Shown piece after piece: positions 32,711-41,872 of a stretch of DNA of 64,000 bases (position 1 is its first letter; the number at the start of each line of letters is the position of its first letter). The notes beneath the pieces were generated by a model, which was not told the origin of the DNA, ran no database searches, and saw only the letters and a list, made by a program, of their open reading frames with translations. Position numbers and translations under genes: made by a program. This stretch comes from Actinoplanes philippinensis (GTDB lineage Bacteria; Actinomycetota; Actinomycetes; Mycobacteriales; Micromonosporaceae), in contig NZ_FONV01000019.1 of the NCBI RefSeq assembly GCF_900113015.1, positions 62,001 through 126,000 of the forward strand. Direction: 5' to 3'.

Positions 32711-32930
32711 GACGACGTCCTTCCCCCGAATGACTGACGGGAACCAGATTGCGGGGCGGACGTTGTGACTTGAGATATCGGCCGGGTGCACCCCGGTAGC
32801 GGATCCGCTAATCGGCGGCCGGGCCGTTGTCCGTGCACGTGCGGGGCTTGCGGGACGCGTACCCCGCTGGTTGTGAATGTTTTTCTCATCGATGACCCCG
32901 ATGATGGAGATCAATTGAAGGCGGCATCAT

Positions 32931-35078
32931 GTGGCAATGCGAAAATTCGGGGGTCGCCGATTCCTGCCCGCTGTCGCCGGTGGGACGACAATTCTGATCT
33001 TCGCCGCTTTCGCATGGACGTATTTCACCGATCATTCGCAGGACCCTTGGCAGGCGGCGGATCAGAGGGCCAGTGTGGGCGCTCTGGTGCTGACCGGGAT
33101 CGGGCTGCTGGTCACCGTGTTCACCGTGCGGCAGAGCCGGCGGCCGGCCGCGTCGGAGCACCGGCGTCTGCTCGACGACGCCGCCGCGGAGCTGGCCGAG
33201 CTGGTGTCGCGGCAGTGGAGTCACGAGGCCCGGGTCCGTGGTCTGGCGCAGCCGGCGCCGCTGCGGGTGCGGTGGGCGTCGACCGGCCGGGAGGTCGCCG
33301 CCTCGGCCGCCGACGTGCTCGGTCCGGGATGGACGGCGGGCCGGCCCACCCGGCTGAAGCTGCACGGTGATGTCACGCAGGTGGCCGCGACGCTGCGCCG
33401 GCTGCCGGCCCGGCGGCTGGTGGTGATCGGCGCGCCCGGCTCGGGCAAGACGTCGCTGGCGGTTCTGCTGGTCCGGGAGCTGCTGGCGGTGCGCGAGCCG
33501 GGGGAGCCGGTGCCGGTGCTGCTGAGCCTGTCGATGTGGCGCCCGGAGGAGCAGGGTCTCGACGAGTGGCTGGTCGAGCAGATCGGCGGGGCGTATCCGT
33601 TGCTCGGCTCGGAGGAGCACTTCGGCGCGGACGCGGTGCGTCGGCTGCTCGGCTCCGGCCGGATCATCCCGGTGCTCGACGGGCTCGACGAGGTGGCCCG
33701 TGACCAGGTTTCGCTCGCCGTCACCCGGCTCAACAACTACCTGTCCGAGGACCGGCCGATGGTGGTGACCTGCCGTGCGGCCGAGTATCAGGAGCTGATC
33801 GGCCAGGTGGGGGCGGTGCTGGCGCGGGCCGCGGTCGTCGAGCTGGAGCCGGTGTCGCACGCCGAGGCGGCCGCCTACCTGCCGGCCGGCCAGGGCGAGC
33901 GGGGCCGGCGGCGGTGGGATCCGGTCACCCGGCATCTGGCGGAGTTCCCGGACAGCGCGGTGGCCCGGGCGTTCTCGACGCCGCTGATGGTGCATCTGGC
34001 GCGGGTGGTCTACCGGGAGCCCGACACGTCGCCGTCGGACCTTCTCGCCTTCACCGACCGGGAGGCCCTGGAGGCGCATCTGCTGCGGGGGTACGTTCCG
34101 GCCCTCTACGCCGAGCACCGGACCGAGGGCGCGGCCGGGCAGCGGCGGTATCCGCAGGTGAAGGCGGAGCGGTGGCTCGCGTTCCTGGCCGCGCATCTGA
34201 ACCGGACGCGGGCCCGGGAGCTGACCTGGTGGCAGCTGGTGGAGGCGGTGCCGTTCGGGCTCGGCCGGCAGGCGCTCGCCGGTGTGCTGCTGGTCGGTGT
34301 CCTCGTCCAGGTGCTCATCCTGCGTGACAACACCGAGGGCTGGGCCCTGCCGATGACCCTGGGGCTGTCGCTGGTCCTGGGGCCGCTGATCGGCGCCCTG
34401 ATGGGCCTGGCCGACGGAAAGCCGTCGCGGATCCGGCTGCGGCCCCGGATGTTCCTCAACGGGTTCGCCGTCGGCAGCGGGTTCGCGCTCTGTGCCACGC
34501 CGCTGATTCTCGGGGTGCTGCTGCTCTACACCCCGACGATCGGCGGCCTGATCGGAGCGGTGGGCGCGGTGGCCGCGCTGTGCCTGGTCGGGGGTCTGCT
34601 GACGGGCATCATCGCGTTTCTGGTCGACGGCATCGGCACGCCCGCCGACGTGAACCGGCCGGCCGGCTCGCGGACGTCGTTGCGGCAGGACCGCACGGTC
34701 TTCCTGACGACGATGGCCGCGTCGATCGCCGTGATCGAGCTGCTGGTGGGGCAGGCGGCGTTCACCGGGGCGGTGCGGTGGACGCTGCTGACCCAGGTGT
34801 CGGTCGTCCTGGGCACGGTCATCGCCTTCACCAGCGGGGCGGGGTCGGCGTGGCTGCGTTTCGGCTACGCGCGGGCGTGGCTGGCGGTGCGGGGGCTGGC
34901 GCCGTGGCGGGTTCTCGACTTCCTCGACGACGCCCACGACCGTGGCATCCTGCGCCGGGTGGGTCCGGCCTACCAGTTCCGGCACGCCCGGCTGCAGGCG
35001 TGCCTGGCGTCGCGTCCGGCCGTCGCGGAGCCGGTCGCGGTGACGGTCACGGCGGAGCAGCCGCTCGCCGCCGGCTGA
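32931..35078 (+). CDS. Membrane-bound NACHT-type NTPase
   Basis: STAND-type NTPase of 715 residues. Two N-terminal hydrophobic segments anchor it (ILIFAAFAWTYF and SVGALVLTGIGLLVTVF). The NACHT core has Walker A GAPGSGKT (167-174), Walker B PVLDGLDEV, sensor-like VVTCRAAEY and a winged-helix region. Four or more membrane segments then follow (about 430-640), ending in DAHDRGILRRVGPAYQFRHARLQACLA. This last block is seen in many actinobacterial NACHT proteins. Bacterial NACHT proteins include anti-phage sensors, so defence is possible but not shown. The start is GTG 32931 (SD GAAGG) or ATG 32937. It is divergent from the subtilase gene. Confidence 0.87.
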   Translation: MAMRKFGGRRFLPAVAGGTTILIFAAFAWTYFTDHSQDPWQAADQRASVGALVLTGIGLLVTVFTVRQSRRPAASEHRRLLDDAAAELAELVSRQWSHEARVRGLAQPAPLRVRWASTGREVAASAADVLGPGWTAGRPTRLKLHGDVTQVAATLRRLPARRLVVIGAPGSGKTSLAVLLVRELLAVREPGEPVPVLLSLSMWRPEEQGLDEWLVEQIGGAYPLLGSEEHFGADAVRRLLGSGRIIPVLDGLDEVARDQVSLAVTRLNNYLSEDRPMVVTCRAAEYQELIGQVGAVLARAAVVELEPVSHAEAAAYLPAGQGERGRRRWDPVTRHLAEFPDSAVARAFSTPLMVHLARVVYREPDTSPSDLLAFTDREALEAHLLRGYVPALYAEHRTEGAAGQRRYPQVKAERWLAFLAAHLNRTRARELTWWQLVEAVPFGLGRQALAGVLLVGVLVQVLILRDNTEGWALPMTLGLSLVLGPLIGALMGLADGKPSRIRLRPRMFLNGFAVGSGFALCATPLILGVLLLYTPTIGGLIGAVGAVAALCLVGGLLTGIIAFLVDGIGTPADVNRPAGSRTSLRQDRTVFLTTMAASIAVIELLVGQAAFTGAVRWTLLTQVSVVLGTVIAFTSGAGSAWLRFGYARAWLAVRGLAPWRVLDFLDDAHDRGILRRVGPAYQFRHARLQACLASRPAVAEPVAVTVTAEQPLAAG

Positions 35079-35085
35079 CGGTGGG

Positions 35086-35215
35086 TCACCGGACGCGGTG
35101 GGCGCGGTGGGCCCGGGCGGCGAGTTCGACGCGGTTGCGGGCGGATGTGCCGGATCGTCGTCAGCCCGGCTCGTACGATGCCCTGGTCGTCGGCGATGAC
35201 CCGCGCCCGCTCCAC
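35086..35215 (-). pseudogene. Collapsed LuxR-type response regulator gene
   Basis: From GTG 35215 the reading VERARVIADDQGIVRAGLTTI is a textbook receiver N-terminus. About 20 codons on, the frame shifts and TSARNRVELAARAHRAHRVR with its TGA at 35088-35086 matches the end of a LuxR-type HTH domain. Roughly 170 central codons are missing. It lies in the 167-bp gap between the NACHT gene and the beta-helix gene. No kinase remnant is next to it. Confidence 0.65.
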
Positions 35216-35245
35216 GCTGCGGGCGGGCTTCCGAGGAGGAGACGC

Positions 35246-35881
35246 ATGTTCTTTGACGGGCGGCCCCGGCCGGGCTGGGAGCGGGTGCCGGCGCAGGAGG
35301 CCGGCGAGCGCTGGGACCTGCTCGAGATCAGCCAGGACAGCGTCGAGCTGGAGGACCTGTACGGCGAGGAGCCCGAGTGGTTCTTCGTCCACGACGGTGA
35401 CGTCACCGTCGACGGCCCGCTGGTCGTGCACGACAACGACGGCGACGACATCAGCACGCTGTACGTGATCGACGGGGACCTGACGGTGCACGGCCCGGCG
35501 ACGTTCCAGAACTGGGACAGCAACACGGCGCTGTACGTCACCGGCGCGGTCACCGTGCGGGATCTGACCTGCGTGTCGCACGGGCAGCTGTTCGTCGGCG
35601 GCGCGCTGACCGTCGAGGGTCAGCTGTTCACCGGCCTCGCCGACGCCGGACATCTGGTCGTGCACGGGCCGGTGTCGGCGCGGGTGTGGATCGAGGCGGC
35701 GGGGCGGGGCGCGATCTACTTCCCCGGCGTCCCGGAGGCGCGGCTGATCGGGCTTCCCGGCAACCCGTACTTCGGTGACACCGCCACCGTCGAGCCGCTC
35801 GACGAGGCGGTCCTCCCGGACCTGGCCGACCGCGGCAGGCTGATGCGGGCGGCGCTCGATCATCGGCCGCTCCTGCGCTGA
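35246..35881 (+). CDS. Beta-helix-like cytoplasmic protein, unknown
   Basis: Protein of 211 residues without signal peptide. After a short acidic N-terminus it is built of repeated strand turns (GDVTVDGPLVVHDND, GDLTVHGPATFQNWD, GAVTVRDLTCVSHGQLFVGGALTVEGQLF, GHLVVHGPVSARVWI), as in bactofilins and other right-handed helices; Asp and Gly at the turns are regular. ATG 35246 has GAGGAGGAG directly upstream. It is a single gene with no functional clue from neighbours. Confidence 0.78.
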   Translation: MFFDGRPRPGWERVPAQEAGERWDLLEISQDSVELEDLYGEEPEWFFVHDGDVTVDGPLVVHDNDGDDISTLYVIDGDLTVHGPATFQNWDSNTALYVTGAVTVRDLTCVSHGQLFVGGALTVEGQLFTGLADAGHLVVHGPVSARVWIEAAGRGAIYFPGVPEARLIGLPGNPYFGDTATVEPLDEAVLPDLADRGRLMRAALDHRPLLR

Positions 35882-35914
35882 CCCCGTGTCGGTGCTCTCG
35901 CGCTCGACCTCGCG

Positions 35915-36144
35915 TCAGTGGCACAGCAGGAGCAGCTTCCACTCGACCTCGCACGCGACGATCAGCGTGATCAGGACGGCCAGCAGGCCGCGGGCGAGGA
36001 TCAGCGCGGCGCCGCGGCCCTTCCCAGGTGACCGGCAGCAACTGCTCCACGATGACCGGGCTGCAACCGGCCGGCGCGCTCACCCTCGAAGAAGAAGATC
36101 GTCGGCTCCCCGTGTCGCGGTGCCGGAGCCGCCGATGAAAGCAC
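35915..36144 (-). pseudogene. Small membrane-protein gene broken by two frameshifts
   Basis: Starting at GTG 36144, seven bases after the kinase stop, the frame gives MLSSAAPAP...EPTIFFFEGERAG. A second frame continues with CSPVIVEQLLPVTWEG, and a third with KGRGAALILARGLLAVLITLIVA followed by CEVEWKLLLLCH and TGA at 35917-35915. Joined, these make one sensible 75-residue protein with one membrane helix. Two single-base indels would explain it. No family is recognised, and coincidence cannot be excluded. Confidence 0.4.
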
Positions 36145-36150
36145 ACTCCA

Positions 36151-39100
36151 TCAACCCGCCGGCGGGAGGGGAAGGGCCAGCACGAAGATCGACCCCCGCT
36201 CCGGGGCGGGCTCGTAGTGGACGTCGCCGCCGTTGGCGCGTGCCAGTTCCCGGACGATGTGCAGGCCCAGGCCGGTGCCCTTGACCGTGCCGGCGGTCTC
36301 CTGGGCGCGGGTGAACCTGTCGAACAGGTGCGGCCGCAGATCGGGCGGAACCCCGGGCCCGGCGTCGTGGACGGCGATGCGGACCGTGGCGGCGTCGCCG
36401 GTGACGGTCATCGCGGTCGCGCCTCCACCGTACTTGCGGGCGTTGGAGAGCAGATTGGTGAGGATCTGCGCCAGATGGCCGGGCTGGACGGACGCGACGG
36501 TCCCGTCCGGGCAGTCGATCGTGACCCCGCCCGTGCCGGTGTTCTCCACCGCGGCGTCGAGATGGTCGCGGACCGTCACCGCCTCCGGGGTCGCGGTGAT
36601 CTGCCCGGCGTCCAGGGTGACCAGGGTGAGGACCTCCCGGACGATGCCGTCGATGAGGTGCGCGTTGCGGGAGATCGCGTTCAGCATGGTCTGCTGCCGG
36701 CCGGCGGAGAGTTCGCCCCATTCCTCGGTGAAGATCTCCGTGTAGCCGAGGATCGAGGTCAGCGGGTTGCCGATCTCGTGGCCGAGCATGCCCATCAGGT
36801 CCTGCTTGAGCCGGTTGGCCTCCTGGAGCTGACGGTTGTGGCCGGCGAGTTCGGCGATGGCCCGGTCCCGGGCGGCCTCGGCGGCCCGGCGGTCGCTGAT
36901 GTCCTGGAAGAGACAGACGAACCGTTCCGGATGACCGGTCCCGTCGCGGATCACCGAGACGGTCACGTCGACGTCGAGCCGTTCGCCGTCGGCCCGGATC
37001 AGCCGGCACACCTGATGGTAGGAGTCGGCCTGGCCGGTGAAGAGGGTGGCCAGCGCTCGGGCCCGGGCGGGTAGCGCCTCCGGGCTGATGTGCCGGCCGA
37101 TCGTGTCGCCGATCAGCTGGTCCGGGCGGTAGCCGAGCATCGCCGCGAACGCCGGGTTGACCTCCTGGACCCGGTCGTCGGCGCCGCGGATGACCTGGCC
37201 GATCGCGGAGTGCGCGAACTGTGAGCGGAACAGCTGCTCACTGTCGCGCAGCGCCTGTTCGGCGTGGCGGCGGGCGGTGACGTCGGTGTTGATCGACAGG
37301 ATCCCGACCGGGTTGCCGTCCGGGTCGCGCTGCAGGGACTTGCGGGACAGCACTGTCACCCGCCGCCCGTCGGCCCGGCGGTGCTCCAGCTCACCGGCCC
37401 ACGTGCCGTGCTCGTGCAGGGCCCGGTCGATCCGGGCCCGGTTGAGGTCGGCGGTCCACACGGTGCCGAGCAGACGGTCCAGGTCGTGGCCGGCGGCGAC
37501 CTCCGGCGCCCAGCCGTAGATGTGTTCCGCCGCCGGGTTCCAGTAGACGACCCGGCCGTCGAGGTCCCGTACGATCACCGCGTCCTGGGTCAGGTCGAGC
37601 AGGTCGGCGCGCTCCTGCAGCTGCCGCAGCAGCCGTGACCGCTGCTCGGTGTCGTCGGCGTGCCGCAGCGCGCCGCTGAGCGCGTCGGCCAGCAGCGTCA
37701 GCTGTTCGGTGTCCGCGTCGTCGAACGCGTGGGCGCGGGGACTGGACACCCCGAGCGTGCCGAACACCCGGCCGTCGGCGAACAGCGGCGCCACGACCAT
37801 CGACCGGACCGCCGCGGCCAGGCTGTTGTCCCGGTCGACGCGTTCGTCGGTGGCGATGTCGTCGCAGCGCAACGTGGTTCCGGTGGTGACGACCCGGCCG
37901 GCCAGCGAGCCGCTGATCTGCACCCGCACGTCGCTGTGGGCGGTCAGGGTCCCGGCCGCGGCCCCGGCATACAGCTCGGTGCCGTCGACCAGGCCGACCA
38001 GTGCCCCCTCGGCGGCGGGCAGGGCCTCGACCGCGCGGTCGGCGACCAGCTGCAGCGTCGCCTGACGGTCGGCCGCGGCCGCGGCGACCTCCCGCTGGAC
38101 GGAGATCATCGTACGCAGCCGCTGGGTCTCCCGGGCGGCGTGCTCCTCGGCCTCCTTACGGGCGGTGATGTCCTCCACCTGGACCAGCCGCTGGGGCCGG
38201 CCGTCGGCGCCGGTGACGCCGGTGATCGTCACCCGCGCCCACACCACCGTGCCGTCCGGCCGCAGGAACCGCTTCTCCAGCTCGCCGACGCCGTCGCGCA
38301 GCATCCGGGCCACCGCGTGCGCCGACGACTCCCGGTCGTCGGGGTGGGTGACCTCCCGGTAGTCACGTCCCACCAGGTCGCCGGTGCCGAGCAGCTGGGC
38401 GAACGCCGGGTTGAGCCGGACGAACCGGCCGTCGGAGTCGGCGATGACCATCCCCAGCGGGCTGGCCTCGAACGCCATCCGGGACTGCTCCTCGCTACGC
38501 CGCAGCGCCTCCTGGACCGCACGGGCCTCGGTGACGTCACGGGCGGTCGCCACCACCAGCCCCTGCCCGGGCGCCGCCGCGCCGTGCCACTGCAGCCAGC
38601 GGTACGTGCCCGACGCGGTCCGGTAGCGGCTCACCACGGTCACGGCCTGCTCCGTCTGCCGACCGGACGCCGCGGCCCTGAGGAAACCCCGTACCTCCGC
38701 CTGATCGTGTGGATGGACCATCGCCGTGACGTCGGCGCCCAGCAGGTCACCCTCCGTCCAGCCGAGCACCGTGCCCCAGGCGGCGTTGACCCGCAGCGCG
38801 ACCCCGTCGGGGGTGGCCAGCAGGTGCGGGTCCGGTGCGGCGGCGAAGGTGACGTCCAGCAGCTCCCGGCTGCGCCGCTCGGCGTCGACCTCGACGATCT
38901 GCGACAGGAAGTGCTGCGGTGCGCCGGTGTCGTCGCGGACCAGCGCGACCGACAGCAGGCACCACACGGTCGTGCCGTCCTTGCGCAGGTAGCGTTTGTG
39001 CATCCGATAGTCCGAGATCTCCCCGGCGAGCAGCTGCTCGACCAGCCCCAGGTCCTGGTCGAGGTCGTCGGGGTGCGTGATCGTCTGGAAGTCGATCGCC

Positions 39101-40164
39101 AGCAGCTCGTCGGCGGTGTGACCGGTGATCACGCTCATCGCCGGATTGACCCGCAACCACGCGCCGTCCAGCCCGACCAGCGCCATGCCGATCGGCGACG
39201 ACTCGAACAGCGACCGGAACCGGGCCTCGCTGTCGGAGATCTCCTGCTCGCGGGCCTTGCGGTCGCTGATGTCGTGCAGGAACGCGTGGAAGAACGTGCC
39301 GTCGTCACCCACCTGCGCCTGCAGGACCATCTCCACCGGGAACTCCCGGCCGGCGCGGTCCAGCGCGGTCATGTCGAGTCGTTGCCCGGCCAGGCGGGAA
39401 CGGCCCTCGGCCCGTACCCGGCGCAGCCCGGCCTCGTGCCGCTCCCGGAACCGCTCCGGGATCATCAGCTCCGACATCGGCCGGCCCAGCGCCTCGCACT
39501 CGCTCCATCCGAACAGCTGCTCGGCGGCGACGTTCCAGCTGTGCACCAGGCCGTTCTCGTCGGCGGTCACGAACGCGTCAGCGGCCGCGTTGAGGATCGC
39601 CTGCCGTCGCCGGGACTCGCTCATCAGCTCGGCCTGCGACAGCCGCATCGCGATCTCGGCCTCCGCCGCGGCGGCCAGGTCCTCCACCACCGCCAGCTCG
39701 GACGGCGACCAGACCCGCGGCCGGTTGTCGATCACACAGAACGAGCCGAGGGTGTGGCCCTGCGGACTGCGCAGCGGGAATCCGGCGTAGGCGACCACAC
39801 CGATGTCGTCGATGGCGAGGTTGTCGCTGACCCGGTCGTCGCCGCGGGCGTCGGTGACGATCAGCGGCGCGTCGGCCATGACCACATGCCGGCAGAACGA
39901 ATGCGACAGCGGGGTCTCGGCGCGGCTCGCCCACGGCTCCGGCAGGCCCACGGCGCAGGGGAACACCTGCCGGTCGTCGGTCACCAGCGACACCAACGCC
40001 ACCGGGGCGTTCACCAGCCGGCCGGCCAGGCGGGTCAGCCGCTCCAGCACGGCGCTGGACGGCTGCTCCAGCAGGCCGGTGGCGCGCAGCGCCCGCAACC
40101 GCGCGGGCTCCTGCAACTCCCGCGCGGCGATCAGCGGCGCCGGGCCGGACGACGGACTCACCAT
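36151..40164 (-). CDS. Giant GAF/PAS histidine kinase
   Basis: Soluble sensor kinase of 1337 residues. An N-terminal GAF domain (LTRLAGRLVNAPVALVSLVTDDRQVF, HSFCRHVV) is followed by four PAS/PAC units, a second GAF (LQLVADRAVEALPAAEGALVGL), two more PAS units, a HisKA domain with MLGHEIGNPLTSILGYTEIF (His in GHEIGNP) and HATPase_c with NLLSNARKYG, DAGPGVPP and GTGLGLHIVRELARANGG. No membrane segment is present. No response regulator gene is adjacent, so it is an orphan. The start is ATG 40164; a GTG follows directly. Several PAS domains probably sense redox, light or small ligands, but cofactor residues are not obvious. Confidence 0.93.
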   Translation of the reverse strand: MVSPSSGPAPLIAARELQEPARLRALRATGLLEQPSSAVLERLTRLAGRLVNAPVALVSLVTDDRQVFPCAVGLPEPWASRAETPLSHSFCRHVVMADAPLIVTDARGDDRVSDNLAIDDIGVVAYAGFPLRSPQGHTLGSFCVIDNRPRVWSPSELAVVEDLAAAAEAEIAMRLSQAELMSESRRRQAILNAAADAFVTADENGLVHSWNVAAEQLFGWSECEALGRPMSELMIPERFRERHEAGLRRVRAEGRSRLAGQRLDMTALDRAGREFPVEMVLQAQVGDDGTFFHAFLHDISDRKAREQEISDSEARFRSLFESSPIGMALVGLDGAWLRVNPAMSVITGHTADELLAIDFQTITHPDDLDQDLGLVEQLLAGEISDYRMHKRYLRKDGTTVWCLLSVALVRDDTGAPQHFLSQIVEVDAERRSRELLDVTFAAAPDPHLLATPDGVALRVNAAWGTVLGWTEGDLLGADVTAMVHPHDQAEVRGFLRAAASGRQTEQAVTVVSRYRTASGTYRWLQWHGAAAPGQGLVVATARDVTEARAVQEALRRSEEQSRMAFEASPLGMVIADSDGRFVRLNPAFAQLLGTGDLVGRDYREVTHPDDRESSAHAVARMLRDGVGELEKRFLRPDGTVVWARVTITGVTGADGRPQRLVQVEDITARKEAEEHAARETQRLRTMISVQREVAAAAADRQATLQLVADRAVEALPAAEGALVGLVDGTELYAGAAAGTLTAHSDVRVQISGSLAGRVVTTGTTLRCDDIATDERVDRDNSLAAAVRSMVVAPLFADGRVFGTLGVSSPRAHAFDDADTEQLTLLADALSGALRHADDTEQRSRLLRQLQERADLLDLTQDAVIVRDLDGRVVYWNPAAEHIYGWAPEVAAGHDLDRLLGTVWTADLNRARIDRALHEHGTWAGELEHRRADGRRVTVLSRKSLQRDPDGNPVGILSINTDVTARRHAEQALRDSEQLFRSQFAHSAIGQVIRGADDRVQEVNPAFAAMLGYRPDQLIGDTIGRHISPEALPARARALATLFTGQADSYHQVCRLIRADGERLDVDVTVSVIRDGTGHPERFVCLFQDISDRRAAEAARDRAIAELAGHNRQLQEANRLKQDLMGMLGHEIGNPLTSILGYTEIFTEEWGELSAGRQQTMLNAISRNAHLIDGIVREVLTLVTLDAGQITATPEAVTVRDHLDAAVENTGTGGVTIDCPDGTVASVQPGHLAQILTNLLSNARKYGGGATAMTVTGDAATVRIAVHDAGPGVPPDLRPHLFDRFTRAQETAGTVKGTGLGLHIVRELARANGGDVHYEPAPERGSIFVLALPLPPAG

Positions 40165-40205
40165 GCCCGCACCATCGGATGGGCGGCACCGTTGCTGAGG
40201 CCGGG

Positions 40206-41204
40206 TCAGGCGCTGCCGCTGCAGAGCGGCGCACCGTACCTGCCCTCGGCCGTCGTGGTGGCCAGCACCTTGCCGGCGACCGTGATCGTGCAGGTCACCG
40301 GGCCGGCGTCGCCGCCGCCCTTGCGCTGGGCGTCGAGGACCAGGGGATGCCGCTGCGAGCCGGCGGGGAACGTGGTGCGCCACGGCAGCGGCACCCCGTT
40401 GCGGCGGATGATGTCGCCGTCCTGGTCGGTGTAGGCGATGCTGCCGATGTTGCCGGAGCCGCTGGCGGTCACCTCGTAGACGACCAGCGGGCCGCCGGCG
40501 TCCGCCGGGGCCGCGGCGGGGGAGCGGTCCGCCGGGGTTGCGGCCGCGGTCGAGGCCCGGTCGGCGGGGGCCGGGGACGACGAGGCGGGGGTACGATCGG
40601 ACGGCGACGCCGCGACGGACGGTGTCGTGGCCGCCGGCGGGGTGACGCCGCGTGCGCCGTCGTCGCCGTCGTGGTCGCCGAACAGGTCGACGGCCAGGAT
40701 CGCGGCGAGGAACACCGCGCACCCGGCGAGAACCGCGACGAGCAGCCGTCGGGGCCGGCGCCGGCGACGGCGCTCAAGGGTGGCGAAGACCGGGCCGCCC
40801 TTGAGCGGACTGCCGTGAGCCGGACCGCCGGGGACCCAACCACCGTGGACCGGGCCGCCGGACACCGGACTGCCGGACACCGGACTGCCCTGGACCGGGC
40901 CGCCGTGAACTGGACCGCTGTAGGACGGTGCCGCGGGGTCGACCAGGGTCGCGTCCGGGCCGGCCGTCGTGGTCGCCGGGTCCGGGAAGGACTGGGTGGC
41001 CGGGTCCGGGACCGACTGGGTCGCCGGGTTCGGGAAGGACTGGAGGGTGGCCGGGTCCGCGATGGCCGAGGTGGGCGCCTCGGTCAGCCACGGGTCGGCG
41101 GGAGGGGTCAGGCGTACCGGATCGGGGTCTGGGGTTGTCGCCTTTGCCGGGCCGGAGGCCGCGGCGTCGTGCCGGGTGGAACCGTCGTCATCGAGACTGG
41201 TCAC
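40206..41204 (-). CDS. Single-pass membrane protein with MmpS-like C-terminus
   Basis: Protein of 332 residues. A long cytoplasmic Pro/Ser/Gly-rich N-terminus contains imperfect repeats (DPATQSVPDPATQSFPDPAT and GGPVxGSPVSG types). An Arg cluster (ERRRRRRPRR) precedes one membrane helix (LLVAVLAGCAVFLAAILAV), then an Ala/Pro/Thr linker and a C-terminal beta domain (GGPLVVYEVTASGSGNIGSIAYTDQDGD... TCTITVAGKVLATTTAEG). That domain resembles the extracytoplasmic fold of MmpS accessory proteins. The start is GTG 41204. It is 41 bases upstream of the giant kinase, so co-transcription is likely. Confidence 0.8.
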   Translation of the reverse strand: MTSLDDDGSTRHDAAASGPAKATTPDPDPVRLTPPADPWLTEAPTSAIADPATLQSFPNPATQSVPDPATQSFPDPATTTAGPDATLVDPAAPSYSGPVHGGPVQGSPVSGSPVSGGPVHGGWVPGGPAHGSPLKGGPVFATLERRRRRRPRRLLVAVLAGCAVFLAAILAVDLFGDHDGDDGARGVTPPAATTPSVAASPSDRTPASSSPAPADRASTAAATPADRSPAAAPADAGGPLVVYEVTASGSGNIGSIAYTDQDGDIIRRNGVPLPWRTTFPAGSQRHPLVLDAQRKGGGDAGPVTCTITVAGKVLATTTAEGRYGAPLCSGSA

Positions 41205-41252
41205 GCTGCCGAGGTTACGGTGGCCGCACAATGCCTCCCGCCGGCGGCCCGG

Positions 41253-41849
41253 TCACGCCGGCCGGGCCTTCTGCGGGTAGAACGTCTCCTGGCGGGCCAG
41301 CATCGCCACGAACTCGACGATCTTGCGCTCTCGGGTCTCGGCGCGTTTGACCGCGTTGAGCCGGTAGATCAGCGCGAACCGGTTCGCCTTGGTGAGCACG
41401 TCGAACATCGACTGGGCGGCCGGGTCGGCGGCGATCGCGGCAAGCAGGTCGGCCGGCGCCTCCGCCTCCGACGGCGGGGCGTAGGCGGCCGCCCACCGCC
41501 CGTCCGCCTTGGCCGCCTCCACCGCGGCACGGCCCGCGGGCTGCATCAGCCCCGCCGCCTCCAGCCGGGCGACGTGCCCGACGTTGCGCTGCGACCAGGA
41601 GCTGCGGGCGCGGCGCGGGGTGAACCGGATCCACGAGGAGGCCTCGTCGCGCTTGCGGGCCTGACCGTCGATCCAGCCGAAACACAGCGCCTCGTCGACG
41701 GCCTGCTGCCAGGTCAGTGTGGTGACGTCGCCGCCCTTCTTGGTCAGGGCCAGCCACACACCCGGCGACGCGTCGTGGTTGGCCAGCAGCCACTCACGCA
41801 GCGCCGCCGCGTCCGGCACGACGAGTTCCTCGAGCTCCGCTTTACCCAT
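41253..41849 (-). CDS. YdeI/OmpD-associated family protein
   Basis: Cytoplasmic protein of 198 residues. The family blocks are readily seen: LREWLLANHDASPGVWLALTKKG, LTWQQAVDEALCFGWIDGQARKRDEASSWIRFTPRRARSSWSQRNV, and NRFALIYRLNAVKRAETRERKIVEFVAMLARQETFYPQ. The biochemical role of the family is not established; a link to envelope stress and antimicrobial-peptide tolerance has been reported for the enterobacterial name-giver. ATG 41849 is preferred to one nine codons upstream. It ends with 24 bases to the next gene's stop. Confidence 0.9.
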   Translation of the reverse strand: MGKAELEELVVPDAAALREWLLANHDASPGVWLALTKKGGDVTTLTWQQAVDEALCFGWIDGQARKRDEASSWIRFTPRRARSSWSQRNVGHVARLEAAGLMQPAGRAAVEAAKADGRWAAAYAPPSEAEAPADLLAAIAADPAAQSMFDVLTKANRFALIYRLNAVKRAETRERKIVEFVAMLARQETFYPQKARPA

Positions 41850-41872
41850 AGGGGGCAGGTTAGCGCCGCGGA

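Noticed and set aside
37660..40434. A 924-codon frame antisense to the giant kinase
   Set aside because: The opposite strand encodes textbook PAS/GAF/kinase motifs; this frame is a compositional shadow.
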